From Campylobacter concisus (GTDB taxonomy: Bacteria > Campylobacterota > Campylobacteria > Campylobacterales > Campylobacteraceae), in contig JAHADO010000089.1 of assembly GCA_018375265.1 (NCBI GenBank), forward strand, positions 1 through 5,877: a stretch of DNA of 5,877 bases, read 5' to 3'. Both the position numbers and the translations under genes were made by a program. This document shows, one piece after another, positions 4,377-5,877 of this stretch. Position 1 is the first letter of the stretch. The number at the start of each line of letters is the position of its first letter. The notes beneath the pieces are model-generated. The model made no database searches, had not been told where the DNA came from, and was given only the letters and a program-made list of their open reading frames with translations.

Positions 4377-5600
4377 ATGAAACTAACAAAAATTAGTTTA
4401 GCCGCTTTGGTTGCTTTAGGCGCATTCTCAAGTGTAGCAAGTGCTACTCCACTTGAAGAAGCTATAAAAAATGTTGATCTTTCTGGTATGGCAAGATACA
4501 GATATACTCATGTACATGATTATGACAAAACACAAAAAAATGTTAAAAAATCAAATGAGGCTGGCCATAACTTTAAAATGATCACAAATTTTAAAGCTGC
4601 TATCGATGATAACTTCTTTGGCGTTGTTGGTTTAAGATACAATGCTACTGATGGCTCAGGTGATAATGCTGGTGCTGGTACAGATAAAACAAACACAACT
4701 GGAACTTTTGGTGTTCACCAATTCTATCTTGGCTATAAGATCGGCGGTACTACTATAACAGCTGGTAAACAAACTATTGACTCATACTTTACTGATGACG
4801 CAATCGGTACTGGCGTAAGAGTAGTAAATGAAGATATTGAAGGTCTTACTCTAACAGCTTTAGCTTTTGATGCTCTTGAAGGCAATGGCGAGAGCGATGG
4901 CAAATTATATGATGCAGCTGTAACTAATAAATTAGATAGATATGATGTTGGTAACTTATATGCAGCTGGTATTGCTGGTTCATTTAATCCAGTTAGCTTC
5001 CAACTATGGTACGGTACATTAACTAATCTAGCTGATGTACTTGCAGCTGATGTTTCAGCTAAATTCGACATCACTAATGACTTTGCCCTAGGTGCAAGAC
5101 TTAACTATGCAAATAGCACAGCTGATAAAGAAGCTAAAAACATCCTTGGATACAATGATGGTAACTTCTATGCTGGCGAACTTTCAACTTCACTATTTGG
5201 TTTTGACCTAGCTGCTGGTTATATCGGCTGGAAAGCTCAAGATAAAGGTATATCAGCATTTACATTTGAAGATCAAGGTAGCCTAATAACTGCTGGTGAA
5301 GATGTATTTGACTGGACATATGCAGAGGGTAAAGGTAACTTCTTCTATGCAACAAGTGCATATACATTTGATAAATTCAAAGTTGGTTTAGATTATGTTA
5401 AAGGTACTCAAAAAACTTCAGCTGGTGCTGGTAACCCAGATGTAAAAGATAAAGTTGAAGAATTTGTTCCAAGATTTGCTTACCAATACAACAAAAAGCT
5501 AACATTTAGCTCATTCTACTCTTTCCAAACTCACAAACTACCTAATGATGTGAAGACAAAAGAAGACAAATTTAGATTTGAAGCTAAATACTCATTCTAA
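4377..5600 (+). CDS. porA: Major outer membrane porin (MOMP/PorA family)
   Basis: 407 residues. It forms water-filled channels in the outer membrane for small hydrophilic solutes and is usually the most abundant surface protein of Campylobacter; the C. jejuni homologue is a trimer of 18-stranded barrels. The signal peptide MKLTKISLAALVALGAFSSV continues to ASA, with cleavage before T24. The mature protein begins TPLEEAIKNVDLSGMARYRY, the MOMP signature. Amphipathic beta strands alternate with Gly/Asp/Asn-rich loops such as SGDNAGAGTDKTNTT, and the chain ends RFEAKYSF with the terminal Phe expected for BAM recognition. The start is 4377, set by AAGGAG at 4366-4371 five bases upstream and by the signal peptide. 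A TTG 42 bases upstream in the same frame overlaps the promoter and has no role. Possible controls are the phased repeats (4262-4290), the inverted repeat (4311-4330) and the candidate small RNA. The gene symbol follows C. jejuni usage. It is monocistronic, with a strong terminator after it. Confidence 0.95.
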   Translation: MKLTKISLAALVALGAFSSVASATPLEEAIKNVDLSGMARYRYTHVHDYDKTQKNVKKSNEAGHNFKMITNFKAAIDDNFFGVVGLRYNATDGSGDNAGAGTDKTNTTGTFGVHQFYLGYKIGGTTITAGKQTIDSYFTDDAIGTGVRVVNEDIEGLTLTALAFDALEGNGESDGKLYDAAVTNKLDRYDVGNLYAAGIAGSFNPVSFQLWYGTLTNLADVLAADVSAKFDITNDFALGARLNYANSTADKEAKNILGYNDGNFYAGELSTSLFGFDLAAGYIGWKAQDKGISAFTFEDQGSLITAGEDVFDWTYAEGKGNFFYATSAYTFDKFKVGLDYVKGTQKTSAGAGNPDVKDKVEEFVPRFAYQYNKKLTFSSFYSFQTHKLPNDVKTKEDKFRFEAKYSF

Positions 5601-5623
5601 TTCATAGCTCGTTAATCAACTTA

Positions 5624-5632
5624 TGATATAAT
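5624..5632 (+). promoter_or_regulatory. Extended -10 promoter inside the porin terminator
   Basis: TGATATAAT is a perfect extended -10 (TGN plus TATAAT). Its last three bases already belong to the 5' arm of the porin terminator. Transcription would start near 5639-5641, inside that arm, and lead to the gene at 5694 with a leader of about 55 bases. Confidence 0.55.
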
Positions 5633-5664
5633 CCCGGGTCGGAGCAATCTGATCCGGGATTTTT
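5630..5664 (+). terminator. Intrinsic terminator of the porin gene
   Basis: A 13-pair stem: AATCCCGGGTCGG (5630-5642) with CTGATCCGGGATT (5649-5661), including two G-T pairs, around the loop AGCAAT. TTTTT covers 5660-5664. It lies 30 bases after the porin stop and is long and GC-rich at its centre, as expected for a highly expressed gene. Confidence 0.92.
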
Positions 5665-5693
5665 AAATTTAGAGCAAAATTTCAAGGAAACTC

Positions 5694-5877
5694 ATGAAAA
5701 ATATCAAAATTTCTTTTTTGGCGTGTTTTTTGGTGGCAAATGCCTTTGCAGCTTCTCAGGTTTATTATATAGAAGCTCGTGGCGAGTTTGGTAAAGAGCT
5801 TGCCGAAATGGCAAAAAAGCAGGCTAATGACAGAAATGAAAAAGTAAATGTCTATGTCGATGAAGATCCAAGACGCT
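5694..5877 (+). CDS. Secreted protein of unknown function, N-terminal 61 residues (3' end outside window)
   Basis: The frame is open from ATG 5694 to the window end. MKNIKISFLACFLVANAFA is a Sec signal peptide, probably cleaved after A19 (AFA before ASQ). The mature start is ASQVYYIEARGEFGKELAEM, then a charged helix-like stretch (AKKQANDRNEKVN) and VYVDEDPRR. The cysteine at residue 11 is inside the hydrophobic core and is not a lipobox. It therefore goes to the periplasm or outer membrane. I do not recognise the family from this part. The start is supported by AAGGAA (5684-5689), four bases before the ATG. Its likely promoter is the TGATATAAT box embedded in the porin terminator. Confidence 0.8.
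   Translation, partial: MKNIKISFLACFLVANAFAASQVYYIEARGEFGKELAEMAKKQANDRNEKVNVYVDEDPRR

Noticed and set aside
4733..5074. Minus-strand open frame opposite the porin
   Set aside because: Complement of a codon-biased, highly expressed gene. It has no ribosome site and a low-complexity Ser/Pro-rich product.
1..5877. CRISPR array, insertion sequence, prophage or toxin-antitoxin content
   Set aside because: No spaced repeats of suitable length, no transposase or integrase motifs, no paired small genes, and no terminal inverted repeats were seen; the genes are ordinary chromosomal ones.

Overview
The window is an ordinary-looking stretch of a low-GC epsilonproteobacterial chromosome, most likely Campylobacter. 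The evidence is the MOMP/PorA-type porin with its TPLEEAIKNVDLSG mature N-terminus, the Campylobacter-style elongation factor G, AT-rich spacers with TATAAT boxes but no clear -35 elements, and AAGGAG ribosome binding sites. A C. concisus-like species is my guess; nothing in the sequence alone proves the species. I see no mobile element, CRISPR array, phage gene or defence cassette.

Layout: the 3' three quarters of fusA (EF-G) fills bases 1-1535 and ends in a clean intrinsic terminator. A complete tRNA-Arg(CCU) with encoded CCA follows at 1612-1688. Next come four small single genes, all on the plus strand and each apparently its own transcription unit: a periplasmic single-domain rhodanese (1910-2287), a Dps ferritin-like protein (2442-2876), a conserved protein of unknown function with a DUF5610-like C-terminal region (2960-3547), and a small lipoprotein (3671-4108). 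A regulatory interval of about 270 bases (4109-4376) leads into the major porin (4377-5600). The window ends inside a gene for a secreted protein of unknown function (from 5694).

The most interesting content is non-coding. (1) Between the lipoprotein and the porin lies a TATAAT promoter followed about 50 bases later by an intrinsic terminator. The short RNA this would make carries CTCCTTTTAAGG, the exact 12-base complement of CCTTAAAAGGAG at the porin ribosome binding site, so it is a candidate small RNA repressor of the porin. (2) The unknown gene at 2960 has TAAA-N15-GGCGATAT upstream, a strong match to a sigma-28 (FliA) flagellar promoter. (3) The porin terminator contains an extended -10 promoter inside its 5' arm, so a transcript starting there would lack the hairpin. 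(4) Helically phased GGT(T)AA repeats sit about 60-90 bases upstream of the predicted porin transcription start.

The genes do not form one pathway. Translation (fusA, tRNA-Arg), iron/oxidative stress protection (Dps), envelope functions (rhodanese, lipoprotein, porin, last secreted protein) and a possible flagellar-regulon member are simply adjacent. All promoter, terminator and small RNA calls come from reading the sequence only; no searches or folding programs were run.
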